DNA of 64,000 nucleotides from assembly GCA_937898625.1 (NCBI GenBank), contig CALEJF010000030.1, forward strand, positions 67,411 through 131,410. The letters are read 5' to 3'. Position 1 is the stretch's first letter. Every line of letters starts with the position of its first letter. Position numbers and translations under genes: made by a program. This document shows, one piece after another, positions 23,377 to 32,296 of the stretch. Source of the stretch: an uncultured Clostridia bacterium (lineage in GTDB: Bacteria; Bacillota; Clostridia; Oscillospirales; Acutalibacteraceae). The notes beneath the pieces were generated by a model. It did not search any database, was not told the origin of the DNA, and saw nothing but the letters and a program-made list of their open reading frames with translations.

Positions 23377-24750
23377 TTAAAGGTTAGAAAATTTCTCCTT
23401 GATTTCTGTAGCCCTGCCACAAGTCATTCTGCCCTCAGGACAAGCACCTACAAAACAGCTTGGACCATAGAATTTAAAGATTGTAGGCTCAACTTTACGA
23501 AGTTGTTTAAGGGCATCTACTGCATATTCCTGAATTTCCCACTGTGCACGAGTGCAGGAGCGAAGACGAAGGAATAAAAGAAGTTGTCTTGCGTTCATAG
23601 TTGTTACTATATCAAGTGTATTACCGCTAAGCTGATAATATACCAATAATTCTTCGGCTACACCAAGATTTTTAAGTCTTGCATATTCACTTGCAGTTTC
23701 CTTGAAAGCATTTTTATACTTTTCTAAAAGTTCTGGCTTATCCTTTAAAACAGGAGGAATAATGAAACTTAATCTGTCTGTTTTTGTAAGTTCAGGAATC
23801 TGGATTGACTGAATTCTGTGACGAGCAAAATGAGTGATACAGGAAAGTGATACATTGTTAAAACGGAAAGTGTAGTTTGCACATTCCAATGCTCTTGGTC
23901 GTTTACATTTAACAACTGCTTCAACGATTTTACTTGTCATTTCGTCGTTGGAGAGTATCTTTTCAATTTGCTCGGTTGAATAGTTTTTGTCAGAAATAAG
24001 GGCATTTCTTGCAACGCATTTTGCAGCAGCAGGTGTATATGCCAATAGTTCAACAGGAGTTTCAGTATGTACAGGCTCAACTTCAATAAAAGAAAGGTCA
24101 GGAACATCATTTATCACTTTGTCAGGATTGAAGCTTGACATAATTCCCGGTGCTTTTTCCTTTGCCTGTTCGTAAAGTTCAAGACCTAATTTCTTGATTT
24201 CGGGATACTTTGCACCTCTGCCACAAATCATAGCAGAGAGCATATTGAGAAATTCTCTGCCATTAACACTACAGAAGAAATTACTGTAAAGGCAGTATGG
24301 CAATACAAAACGAGCATCTTCACGAAGAACACCATTCTCGCAAAGTTCGTCATAGAGAGCAAACATCTTGCTCATATGCTCTTTATATGAGTTTTCGATT
24401 TCTGCATTGTTGAATTCAGGTACATAGAAACCTGCATCGCTGAAATTTACATATCGTCTTGACTTAACTGTATATGAAGCAAGACGGAATTCAATAATGA
24501 ACTGCTCAACAACTGCAGTAACATTCTGAAAGGCAATCTGGAAATATGTATGTTCAACTGTACTTGTGTGACCTGAGGCTGTAACCTTACCAATAAGATT
24601 TGCATTTTTATCTCTGTCCTGAGATTTATCCCAGATGGAAAGTGCAGTGCCCTCCTGAGTTGAAATTCTGCCACTTGCAGCAGTAACCTTTTCGTCAGTA
24701 TCGGTCATACCGATAATGAGTGCTGTACTTTTATTGTAATCGTATGCCAT
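23377..24750 (-). CDS. thyX: Flavin-dependent thymidylate synthase, two-domain form
   Basis: A 457-residue protein with two ThyX-like halves. ThyX uses FAD and methylene-THF to make dTMP and is usually 220-260 residues. The first half contains EFRLASYTVKSRRY, which keeps the RxxS...SxRY end of the ThyX motif. The second half contains ARHRIQSIQIPE, which keeps the RHRxxS start, and also QLLLFLRLRSCTRAQWEI, typical of the ThyX C-terminus. Each half thus carries a different part of the motif, suggesting an internal duplication with shared sites. A cysteine pair in CPEGRMTCGR lies near the end. The ATG at 24750 follows AAGAGGA; the GTG at 24768 is not preferred. Confidence 0.88.
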   Translation of the reverse strand: MAYDYNKSTALIIGMTDTDEKVTAASGRISTQEGTALSIWDKSQDRDKNANLIGKVTASGHTSTVEHTYFQIAFQNVTAVVEQFIIEFRLASYTVKSRRYVNFSDAGFYVPEFNNAEIENSYKEHMSKMFALYDELCENGVLREDARFVLPYCLYSNFFCSVNGREFLNMLSAMICGRGAKYPEIKKLGLELYEQAKEKAPGIMSSFNPDKVINDVPDLSFIEVEPVHTETPVELLAYTPAAAKCVARNALISDKNYSTEQIEKILSNDEMTSKIVEAVVKCKRPRALECANYTFRFNNVSLSCITHFARHRIQSIQIPELTKTDRLSFIIPPVLKDKPELLEKYKNAFKETASEYARLKNLGVAEELLVYYQLSGNTLDIVTTMNARQLLLFLRLRSCTRAQWEIQEYAVDALKQLRKVEPTIFKFYGPSCFVGACPEGRMTCGRATEIKEKFSNL

Positions 24751-24915
24751 AAAACATCCTCTTTTCACGAAATACTTTTAATCTTTATTATAATATCATA
24801 AAACACTTTACTATGCAATAATCAAATCAAGGTGTGTGAACGGAATTTGATTTTGTATAAAAAATCAGAGTTTGTCGGGATGAGTAATTCGTTAAACCGA
24901 TACACTTAATTTTTA

Positions 24916-24945
24916 TTTACATAGTTATCCTTGATATGGTATAAT
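24916..24945 (+). promoter_or_regulatory. Promoter for the GH30-GH43 operon
   Basis: TTTACA (24916-24921), 18 bases and an extended -10 TGGTATAAT (TATAAT at 24940-24945), about 30 bases before the GH30 start. Confidence 0.7.
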
Positions 24946-24976
24946 TAAACAAACCTTTCATAAAGTGGGGATTATT

Positions 24977-26344
24977 ATGAAAATAGATTTAAGAGAAGTA
25001 AAAAAATTACAGACACTTAAAGGCTGGGGCACATCTGCCTGTTGGTGGAGTCAGTACTGTGCTGATGAAAAGGCTGCAGAGGAAATTGCAGAACTTTTAT
25101 ATGGCGATAGTGGTCTTGGGCTTAACATCTACCGTTACAATATTGGTGGTGGAACGGACCCCAAAAATTGCCGTGTGACTAACCCTTGGCGCGTTACTGA
25201 AAGCTTTTATAAATATGACCGAGAAAATGCAACGGGGGAATATGACTTTACTGCGGATAAGACAGCAATAAAGATGATGAAACGATGCATTGAAAAAGGT
25301 AACGTTGACACACTTATCGTCTTTGCAAATTCACCTCATTACTCACACACCTCAACTGGACAAGCCTCAGGTAGTTTGATTAACCATACTTGTAATTTGC
25401 CAATGTCAAATTACAGAAAATTTGCAGATTATTTTTTGACCTGTACACAAGCACTTATCGATATGGGTTTTTCCGTTAAATATGTAAGTCCTATAAACGA
25501 GCCTCAATGGAAATGGGGTGGCAGTTATGTTTGGCAGGAAGGTTGTCATTACGAAACTGAAGAAATGGTGGCAGTTTACCATATTTTCGCAGAAGAAATA
25601 ATAAAAAGGGGAATGGATGTTAAACTCTATGGTCCTGAAACTGGCGAAATGATGGGACTTACCCCTGAATACATAAAGGCAATTGTACAGGACGAAACCA
25701 TTATGGAAGTTATGGATATTTTTGCTTACCATTCATATCACGATGACAATAATCCCAAAATTCGTCTTGAATTTAAAAAGGAAATTGTTGAAAAATATCC
25801 ACAGTTCCGTTTCGATATGAGCGAATGGTGCGAATTGCCCAACAAGAGCCATACTAAAGATTTCAAAGGTGCATTGATAACTGCTCGAATTATCGGTCAG
25901 GATTTGGCATATGCAGGTGCAGAAAGCTGGACATCCTGGGTTGCCGTTAATCAATTTTCAATTAAAGAGGATGGAAATGATTATTCAGATGCAACAATAA
26001 CTGCAACAAATGATTTTTCCCAATGGTATGTAGCTCGTCGTTACTGGGGATTTGCACATTTTGCAAAATATATTCCCGTAAAGTCCGTCTGCCTTGATAA
26101 CAGTTTCTTCCCTGATGAAGATAATGATTTCAACGCATTTTCATTCTTAACACCGAGTGGTGAAACTATAACAGTTGTTGTAAATGAGGGTGAAGAAAGA
26201 GAACTTGAATTTGACGGAAACTTTGCTGAAATGCAGATTATTCAGTCCGTTGATGAGGATTATCTTAATGAGATTTACAATGGTGAATTTAAAGACACAA
26301 TCACCGTAAAACCAAACAGTATTTTAACTGTAATCTGCAAATAA
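24977..26344 (+). CDS. Glycoside hydrolase family 30 protein
   Basis: A 455-residue (beta/alpha)8 enzyme with a C-terminal beta domain. The N-terminal GWGTSACWWSQY, the acid/base motif SPINEPQW and the nucleophile motif FDMSEWCE define GH30. The pattern is closest in my judgement to the subfamily that includes endo-beta-1,6-galactanases, but xylanase or glucosidase activity cannot be excluded. No signal peptide is visible, so it may act inside the cell on imported oligosaccharides. The ATG at 24977 follows AAGTGGGG. The GH43 gene starts 13 bases after its stop codon. Confidence 0.85.
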   Translation: MKIDLREVKKLQTLKGWGTSACWWSQYCADEKAAEEIAELLYGDSGLGLNIYRYNIGGGTDPKNCRVTNPWRVTESFYKYDRENATGEYDFTADKTAIKMMKRCIEKGNVDTLIVFANSPHYSHTSTGQASGSLINHTCNLPMSNYRKFADYFLTCTQALIDMGFSVKYVSPINEPQWKWGGSYVWQEGCHYETEEMVAVYHIFAEEIIKRGMDVKLYGPETGEMMGLTPEYIKAIVQDETIMEVMDIFAYHSYHDDNNPKIRLEFKKEIVEKYPQFRFDMSEWCELPNKSHTKDFKGALITARIIGQDLAYAGAESWTSWVAVNQFSIKEDGNDYSDATITATNDFSQWYVARRYWGFAHFAKYIPVKSVCLDNSFFPDEDNDFNAFSFLTPSGETITVVVNEGEERELEFDGNFAEMQIIQSVDEDYLNEIYNGEFKDTITVKPNSILTVICK

Positions 26345-26357
26345 CAAGGAGAAAAAT

Positions 26358-27326
26358 ATGAACTATCCCAATCCTTTTATACCCGAGCGTGCAGACCCTT
26401 ATGTTACAAAAGGCCCTGACGGATATTATTATTTTACTGCATCATATCCCGCGTATTTGAATGTTGACGCAGGATATGACAGAATAATTTTGCGAAAAAG
26501 CGAAACTGTAATTGGTCTTGCAAATGCAGAGGAATACACAATATGGAAAGCACATAATGAAGGTGTAATGTCAAAGCATATCTGGGCTCCTGAAATTCAT
26601 TATATCGCTGGAAAATGGTATATTTTCTTTGCTGCAGGTGAAAAAGAAGCAATATGGAATATCCGTCCTTTTGTCCTTATGTGTAAGGGACAGGATCCGT
26701 TAAGCGATGAGTGGGTTGAAATGGGTAAAATGAGTGCTTGTGAGGGAGATGACCACTCATTTACTGAGTTTTCACTTGATATGACATACTTTGAAAATAA
26801 CGGTAAGCACTATCTTATCTGGGCAGAAAAACTTGGCGACTCATCGCTCTTTATGGCGGAGATTAATCCCCAAGAGCCTTGGAAATTAATAAGCAAACCA
26901 ATTCTTTTAACTAAACCTGAATATGACTGGGAAAAAGTGCGTTTTGCTGTAAATGAAGGACCTGCAGTGCTTAAAACAGAAGATAAAGTTTATGTTTTTT
27001 TCTCCGCATCGGGAACGGGTGCAGAGTATTGTATGGGCAAGGTTTACGCTGACAGAAAAGCCGATTTGATGGATATAAACAGTTGGACAAAATCCCCCGA
27101 ACCTGCCTTGCAGACATCGGATTTAACTGACCAGGCAGGACCGGGACACAATAGTTTTGTAGTTGACGAAAATGGCGATTTGCTAATAGTTTACCACGCA
27201 AGACCGTTTTCGCATTTCGATAAAAAATGTGGTTTGTATTGTGACGAGCCTCTTTATGACCCGTGCCGTCACGCAAGGGTAAAATTAGTCAATTTTGACG
27301 AAAATAGCACTCCAAACCTCAAGTAA
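26358..27326 (+). CDS. Glycoside hydrolase family 43, probable alpha-L-arabinofuranosidase
   Basis: A 322-residue GH43 enzyme without a signal peptide. RADPYVTKGPDGYYYFTAS carries the general-base aspartate and HIWAPEIHYIAGKWYIFFAA is the second-blade signature. The NEGPAVL segment carries the candidate acid glutamate, and AGPGHNSFVVD is the last-blade motif with the metal-binding histidine. The pattern resembles exo-acting arabinofuranosidases of the GH43_26 type. It is cotranscribed with the GH30 gene, so the pair may remove arabinose and then cut a galactan chain, as in type II arabinogalactan. Confidence 0.87.
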   Translation: MNYPNPFIPERADPYVTKGPDGYYYFTASYPAYLNVDAGYDRIILRKSETVIGLANAEEYTIWKAHNEGVMSKHIWAPEIHYIAGKWYIFFAAGEKEAIWNIRPFVLMCKGQDPLSDEWVEMGKMSACEGDDHSFTEFSLDMTYFENNGKHYLIWAEKLGDSSLFMAEINPQEPWKLISKPILLTKPEYDWEKVRFAVNEGPAVLKTEDKVYVFFSASGTGAEYCMGKVYADRKADLMDINSWTKSPEPALQTSDLTDQAGPGHNSFVVDENGDLLIVYHARPFSHFDKKCGLYCDEPLYDPCRHARVKLVNFDENSTPNLK

Positions 27327-27332
27327 TTCTAC

Positions 27333-27361
27333 TTGACAAAATGTTGTGCTGAATGTATAAT
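27333..27361 (+). promoter_or_regulatory. Consensus promoter of the pflB-pflA-fhs operon
   Basis: TTGACA (27333-27338), 17 bases and TATAAT (27356-27361), a perfect consensus, 14 bases before the riboswitch. Confidence 0.9.
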
Positions 27362-27375
27362 CTAATCACAAGATA

Positions 27376-27453
27376 TAGTTGGTTTGCGTAACTGACGGAT
27401 TTTGTGGATTACCACAAGGGAACGTAAACTGCATTAAGCCGACCGTCTGGGCA
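27376..27453 (+). promoter_or_regulatory. ZTP riboswitch (pfl motif)
   Basis: The leader contains the conserved parts of the pfl/ZTP aptamer: GCGTAACTGACGG in the first domain (27405 region), the hairpin GTGGATTACCAC followed by AAGGGAACG, and the 3' domain GCCGACCGTCTGGGCA ending at 27453. The aptamer senses ZMP/ZTP, which accumulates when 10-formyl-THF is short. It sits directly before pflB, pflA and fhs, which make formate and turn it into 10-formyl-THF, exactly the known gene context. The last aptamer bases are shared with the terminator stem. Confidence 0.93.
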
Positions 27454-27494
27454 ATTCAACCTGCAAATTGAGTTGAATTGTCCTTTTTGTTTTT
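27449..27494 (+). terminator. Expression-platform terminator of the ZTP riboswitch
   Basis: A 12-bp stem (27449-27460 with 27472-27483, one G-T pair) is followed by TTTTTGTTTTT. Its 5' arm begins inside the conserved CTGGGCA of the aptamer, so ligand binding would prevent the terminator and switch the operon on. Confidence 0.9.
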
Positions 27495-27518
27495 CTGAAA
27501 TTTTACAGGAGGAAAACT

Positions 27519-29750
27519 ATGGAACATATTAACTGGAATGGATTTAAAAAAGGTGTATGGCAGAATGAAATCAATGTCCGCGATTTCATTCAGCTTAACT
27601 ATAAAGAATATACGGGTGACGAAAGCTTTTTAGCAGGTGCTACTGACCGTACTAATGACCTTATGAAAAAGTTAAACGACCTTTTCAAACTTGAACGTCA
27701 GTATGGCGGAGTTCTTGATATTGATACAACTACTGTATCCTCTCTTACAAGCTATCTGCCGGGTTATATTGATAAGGCAAATGAGTTGATTGTAGGTTTA
27801 CAGACAAATCGTCCTTTAAGAAGGGGTGTTAATCCTTTTGGCGGAATGAGAATGGTGCGTCAGGCTTGTGAGGCTTACGGCTACAAACTCAGTGATAAGA
27901 TTGAAGAAGAATTTAAGTTTAGAACTACTCATAATGATGGTGTTTTTCGTGCCTATACTGAAGAAATGCGTGCAGCCCGTAGATGCCATGTAATTACAGG
28001 TCTTCCCGATGCTTATGGTCGTGGACGAATTATCGGTGACTATCGCAGAGTTGCCCTTTACGGTGTTGACAGACTTATTGAGGAAAAGAAAAAGGATAAG
28101 GCAAGTCGCGGAACAGGAGATTTACAAGCAGAGAGTATTCGTATGTCCGAAGAACTTTATCAGCAGATTACATTTTTAGGATATCTTAAGGAAATGGCTG
28201 CTATGTATGGTTACGATATCAGCGGTCCTGCAAAAAATGCCCGTGAAGCAATTCAGTGGACATATTTTGCATATCTTGCAGCAATCAAAGAGCAGAATGG
28301 TGCGGCTATGTCATTGGGCAGAGTAAGTACATTCTTTGATATCTATATTGAACGCGATATTGCAAGAGGTGTTCTTACAGAAAAAAGTGCTCAGGAGCTT
28401 ATGGATGATTTTGTAATGAAACTTCGTGTAGCTCGTCACCTTCGTACACCTGAATACAACGAACTTTTTGGTGGTGACCCAATGTGGATTACCGAGGCAG
28501 TTGGTGGTATGGGCGAAGACGGAAGAACTCTTGTGACAAAGAACAGTTTTAGAATGCTCAACACTCTTTACACTCTCGGCTCATCGCCTGAACCAAACCT
28601 TACAATTTTGTGGTCAACAGCGCTTCCTGAAAACTTTAAGAAATTCTGTGCAAAGGTTTCAGCGGATACTGACTCAATTCAGTACGAAAATGATGATGTT
28701 ATGCGACCAATTTATGGTGACGACTATGCTATTGCATGTTGTGTTTCTGCTATGAGAATTGGTAAACAGATGCAGTTCTTTGGTGCTCGTTGCAACCTTG
28801 CTAAACTCTTGCTTATTGCAATTAACGGCGGTTACGATACAACAAGCAAGATGCACATAGGTCCTCAAATGTCTGTTATGGACGGGGAAAAACTCGATTT
28901 TGATGAACTTATGGAGCGTTTTCAAATTTATATTGAGTGGCTCAGCCACCTCTATGTAAACACTATGAATGTTATTCACTATATGCACGATAAATATGCT
29001 TACGAAAAAATTCAGATGGCTCTTCACGATACTGATGTTGAAAGATTTATGGCATTTGGTATTGCAGGTCTTTCAGTTGTGGCGGACTCACTCAGTGCAA
29101 TTAAATTTGCGGATGTTAAGCCTGTCAAGGACGAAGACGGATTTGTCACAGATTTCAAAACTGTTGGTGAATTTCCTAAATTTGGTAATGATGACGACCG
29201 TGTTGACCTTATTGCAAAGGATATGACACATCGAGTGATTACTGCACTTCGTCAGACACCTACATACAGAAATGCAATTCACACTCTTTCTGTACTTACA
29301 ATCACATCAAATGTTATGTATGGTAAAAACACAGGTGCAACACCTGACGGAAGAAAGAATGCAGAGCCTTTTGCCCCCGGTGCTAACCCAATGCACAACC
29401 GTGAAGAAAACGGAGCATTGGCATCTCTCAACTCTGTTGCAAAAATCAGTTACGATGATTGCCGTGACGGTATTTCAAATACATTCTCAATCACTCCGGA
29501 AGCACTTGGCAGGGATGAAGATGAAAGAATAACAAATCTTGTTGCTATTCTTGATGGATATTTCGCAAAGAAAGCACATCATATCAATGTGAATGTGCTT
29601 AATCGTGAAACTCTTATGGATGCTTATGAAAACCCTGAAAAATATCCAAACCTTACAATTCGTGTTTCAGGTTACGCAGTTAATTTCAATAAGCTTTCAA
29701 AAGCACAGCAGAGAGAAGTTATAAGCCGTACATTCCACGAGGCAATGTGA
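27519..29750 (+). CDS. pflB: Formate C-acetyltransferase (pyruvate formate-lyase)
   Basis: A 743-residue glycyl-radical enzyme that converts pyruvate and CoA to acetyl-CoA and formate under anaerobic conditions. The thiyl cysteine pair is in AIACCVSAM near residue 408. The radical glycine is in RVSGYAVNF close to the C-terminus, and the final SRTFHEAM is typical. ATG at 27519 follows CAGGAGGAAA. The activase gene starts three bases after the stop codon. The ZTP riboswitch upstream ties expression to folate one-carbon status. Confidence 0.97.
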   Translation: MEHINWNGFKKGVWQNEINVRDFIQLNYKEYTGDESFLAGATDRTNDLMKKLNDLFKLERQYGGVLDIDTTTVSSLTSYLPGYIDKANELIVGLQTNRPLRRGVNPFGGMRMVRQACEAYGYKLSDKIEEEFKFRTTHNDGVFRAYTEEMRAARRCHVITGLPDAYGRGRIIGDYRRVALYGVDRLIEEKKKDKASRGTGDLQAESIRMSEELYQQITFLGYLKEMAAMYGYDISGPAKNAREAIQWTYFAYLAAIKEQNGAAMSLGRVSTFFDIYIERDIARGVLTEKSAQELMDDFVMKLRVARHLRTPEYNELFGGDPMWITEAVGGMGEDGRTLVTKNSFRMLNTLYTLGSSPEPNLTILWSTALPENFKKFCAKVSADTDSIQYENDDVMRPIYGDDYAIACCVSAMRIGKQMQFFGARCNLAKLLLIAINGGYDTTSKMHIGPQMSVMDGEKLDFDELMERFQIYIEWLSHLYVNTMNVIHYMHDKYAYEKIQMALHDTDVERFMAFGIAGLSVVADSLSAIKFADVKPVKDEDGFVTDFKTVGEFPKFGNDDDRVDLIAKDMTHRVITALRQTPTYRNAIHTLSVLTITSNVMYGKNTGATPDGRKNAEPFAPGANPMHNREENGALASLNSVAKISYDDCRDGISNTFSITPEALGRDEDERITNLVAILDGYFAKKAHHINVNVLNRETLMDAYENPEKYPNLTIRVSGYAVNFNKLSKAQQREVISRTFHEAM

Positions 29751-29752
29751 TT

Positions 29753-30463
29753 ATGAATTCGGTTTTAGGACAAGTTCATTCAATACAGAGTCTTGGCACC
29801 GTTGATGGTCCGGGTTTACGCTTTGTGGTTTTTCTTCAAGGATGTAATCTTCGTTGTAAATGCTGTCATAATCCCGATACTTGGGAAATGCAAAGTGATA
29901 AACAGTTTACAGCCAAGGAAATCGTAGAAAAAGCCTTGCACTATAAAGAATATTTTGGTGAAAAAGGTGGCATAACCCTTTCAGGTGGTGAGCCACTTTT
30001 ACAAGCCGAATTCTGCTACGGAATATTTAAACTCTGTCACGAAAAAGGTATTAACACTTGTCTTGACACATCGGGCAGTATTCTTAACGATAAAGTAAAA
30101 CAAGTGCTGACTGAAACAGACAGAGTGCTACTTGACATCAAGTATACAAGTGATATTCAATACCGAGAAAATGTTGGTTGCTCAATGGAAAAACCGATGG
30201 ATTTTCTTTCTTATCTTAACCAACAGAGTATCCCCACAACATTAAGACAGGTTATTATCCCAACTTTTAACGACAACAAAGAAAATATCCAAAAAATTAA
30301 CGAAATTGTAAAGGCTCATACTTGCATTGATAATGTTGAACTTTTACCATTTAAGAAAATTTGTCAAACTAAATATGACGATATGAAAATTCCATTTCCA
30401 TTTGCAGATATTCCAATTCCCACAAAGGAATTGATGGATAAGTTAAATAAATTACTGAAATAA
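29753..30463 (+). CDS. pflA: Pyruvate formate-lyase activating enzyme
   Basis: A 236-residue radical SAM enzyme that abstracts hydrogen from the PflB glycine. The cluster motif is CNLRCKCCHNP (CxxxCxxC), preceded by TVDGPGLRFVVFLQG and followed by TLSGGEPLLQ, all standard. The ATG at 29753 is preferred to the GTG at 29747, which overlaps the pflB stop. It is cotranscribed with pflB and fhs. Confidence 0.97.
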   Translation: MNSVLGQVHSIQSLGTVDGPGLRFVVFLQGCNLRCKCCHNPDTWEMQSDKQFTAKEIVEKALHYKEYFGEKGGITLSGGEPLLQAEFCYGIFKLCHEKGINTCLDTSGSILNDKVKQVLTETDRVLLDIKYTSDIQYRENVGCSMEKPMDFLSYLNQQSIPTTLRQVIIPTFNDNKENIQKINEIVKAHTCIDNVELLPFKKICQTKYDDMKIPFPFADIPIPTKELMDKLNKLLK

Positions 30464-30481
30464 ATTCAGGAGGAAAATATT

Positions 30482-32152
30482 ATGCTTTCAGACATTCAAA
30501 TCGCACAACAAACACCTTGCTTACCAATTACCGAAATTGCAAAAAAACTCAACATTGATGCTGATGACCTTGAACTCTACGGCAAGTATAAGGCAAAACT
30601 TCCACTTTCTCTTAACAAGAAATATGCAGACAGAGAAAACGGAAAACTCATTCTTGTAACTGCTATCAATCCAACTCCAGCAGGTGAGGGTAAAACGACT
30701 ATTACAGTTGGTCTTGGTCAGGCTATGAACAAAATCGGCAAAAATGCTTGTATTGCTCTCCGTGAACCATCAATGGGACCGGTTTTCGGTGTTAAAGGTG
30801 GTGCAGCAGGTGGCGGATATTCACAGGTTATCCCTATGGAAGACATCAACCTTCATTTCACAGGTGATATGCACGCAATTACTGCTGCAAATAACCTTCT
30901 TTGCGCTATTATTGATAACCATATGCAACAGGGTAACGATTTGAGAATTGACCAGAGAAGAATCCTTTTTAAGCGTTGTCTTGATATGAACGACCGTGCA
31001 CTTCGTAATGTAATCGTTGGTCTTGGTGGCAAAGTTAATGGTGTGCCTCGTGAAGATGGATTTATGATTACTGTTGCAAGTGAAATTATGGCTATTCTCT
31101 GTCTTGCAACTGACATTGAAGACCTTAAAACAAGACTTGGTAACATTCTTGTTGCTTATACTCTTGACAATACACCTGTTTATGCTCGTGACCTTAATGC
31201 AGTTGGTTCAATGGCAGCACTTTTAAAGGATGCTATCAAACCAAACCTTGTGCAGACTCTTGAAAATACACCTGCAATTATGCACGGTGGACCTTTCGCA
31301 AATATTGCTCACGGTTGTAACTCTGTTACTGCTACAAAACTTGCTTTAAAACTTGCTGATTATTGTATTACAGAAGCAGGTTTCGGTGCTGACCTTGGTG
31401 CTGAAAAATTCCTTGACATCAAGTGTCGTTATGCAGGACTTAAACCTGAATGTATCGTAGTTGTTGCAACAATCCGTGCTCTTAAATATAACGGTGGCGT
31501 TGCTCGTGCAGATTTACAGAATGAAAACGTTGATGCACTTAAAAAGGGTATCGTAAACCTTAAAACTCATATCGAAAATATGAGAAAATACAATGTGCCA
31601 GTTGTTGTTGCAATTAACAAATTCCACACAGATACAGACGCAGAAATTGCTTACATCAAGGAATTCTGTGAAGAAATGCAAGTGCCAGTTTCTCTTGCAG
31701 AAGTTTTCGCAAAGGGTGGCGAAGGTGGTATGGACCTTGCCGAAAAAGTTTGTGCAGTTATCGACGAAGGCAAAGCAGATTTCGCACCACTCTATGATGA
31801 AAAACTTTCAATTAAAGAAAAACTTAATACAATCGCAAAAGAGATTTACCGTGCAGATGGAGTAATCTTCACAGCAGCCGCAGAAAAGGCAATTAAGGAT
31901 ATTGAGGCTCTTGGTCAGGATAAACTCCCTGTTTGTGTTGCAAAGACACAATATTCACTTTCAGACGACCCAACAAAGCTTGGTAAACCTGAAAACTTTA
32001 TGATGACTGTACGTGAGGTAAAACTTTCCGCAGGTGCAGGCTTCATCGTTTGTCTTACAGGCGACATTATGACAATGCCTGGTCTTCCAAAAGCACCAGC
32101 AGCATACAAGATTGATGTTGATGCAGACGGCAAAATCGACGGTCTTTTCTAA
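30482..32152 (+). CDS. fhs: Formate-tetrahydrofolate ligase
   Basis: A 556-residue enzyme that makes 10-formyl-THF from formate, THF and ATP. The nucleotide-binding loop is PTPAGEGKTT, and later EPSMGPVFGVKGGAAGGGYS and GLGGKVNGVPRE are family signatures. Placed last in the pfl operon, it captures formate made by PflB for purine synthesis. The ATG follows CAGGAGGAAA. Two terminators lie downstream, one for each strand. Confidence 0.97.
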   Translation: MLSDIQIAQQTPCLPITEIAKKLNIDADDLELYGKYKAKLPLSLNKKYADRENGKLILVTAINPTPAGEGKTTITVGLGQAMNKIGKNACIALREPSMGPVFGVKGGAAGGGYSQVIPMEDINLHFTGDMHAITAANNLLCAIIDNHMQQGNDLRIDQRRILFKRCLDMNDRALRNVIVGLGGKVNGVPREDGFMITVASEIMAILCLATDIEDLKTRLGNILVAYTLDNTPVYARDLNAVGSMAALLKDAIKPNLVQTLENTPAIMHGGPFANIAHGCNSVTATKLALKLADYCITEAGFGADLGAEKFLDIKCRYAGLKPECIVVVATIRALKYNGGVARADLQNENVDALKKGIVNLKTHIENMRKYNVPVVVAINKFHTDTDAEIAYIKEFCEEMQVPVSLAEVFAKGGEGGMDLAEKVCAVIDEGKADFAPLYDEKLSIKEKLNTIAKEIYRADGVIFTAAAEKAIKDIEALGQDKLPVCVAKTQYSLSDDPTKLGKPENFMMTVREVKLSAGAGFIVCLTGDIMTMPGLPKAPAAYKIDVDADGKIDGLF

Positions 32153-32190
32153 ATTTATTCTTTTTCTGCAATACCCGTGTCTTTCCGCTC
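32151..32190 (+). repeat. Short 3'-flank repeat after fhs
   Basis: Closely matches 18681-18720 after mnmA (core ATTCTTTTTCTGCAATAC). It leads into the GCTCCCTC hairpin, so this may be the left part of the GAGGGAG-type repeat seen in full at 60107. Confidence 0.5.
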
Positions 32191-32217
32191 CCTCTAATGA
32201 GGGAGCTGTTTTTTTTC
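32187..32217 (+). terminator. Terminator after fhs
   Basis: The 8-bp stem GCTCCCTC/GAGGGAGC with a TAAT loop is followed by TGTTTTTTTTC. The hairpin matches one arm of the GAGGGAG repeat family. Confidence 0.88.
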
Positions 32218-32250
32218 TAAAAAAAGACGGATGGTTTTCCAGATATAGCA

Positions 32251-32285
32251 AAAAAATCCCCACTCTCGATTTGAGAGTGGGGATT
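32251..32285 (-). terminator. Terminator of the BspA-dockerin gene
   Basis: A 13-bp stem AATCCCCACTCTC/GAGAGTGGGGATT followed, on the minus strand, by TTTTTTGC. Confidence 0.9.
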
Positions 32286-32296
32286 ACCTTGAACTT

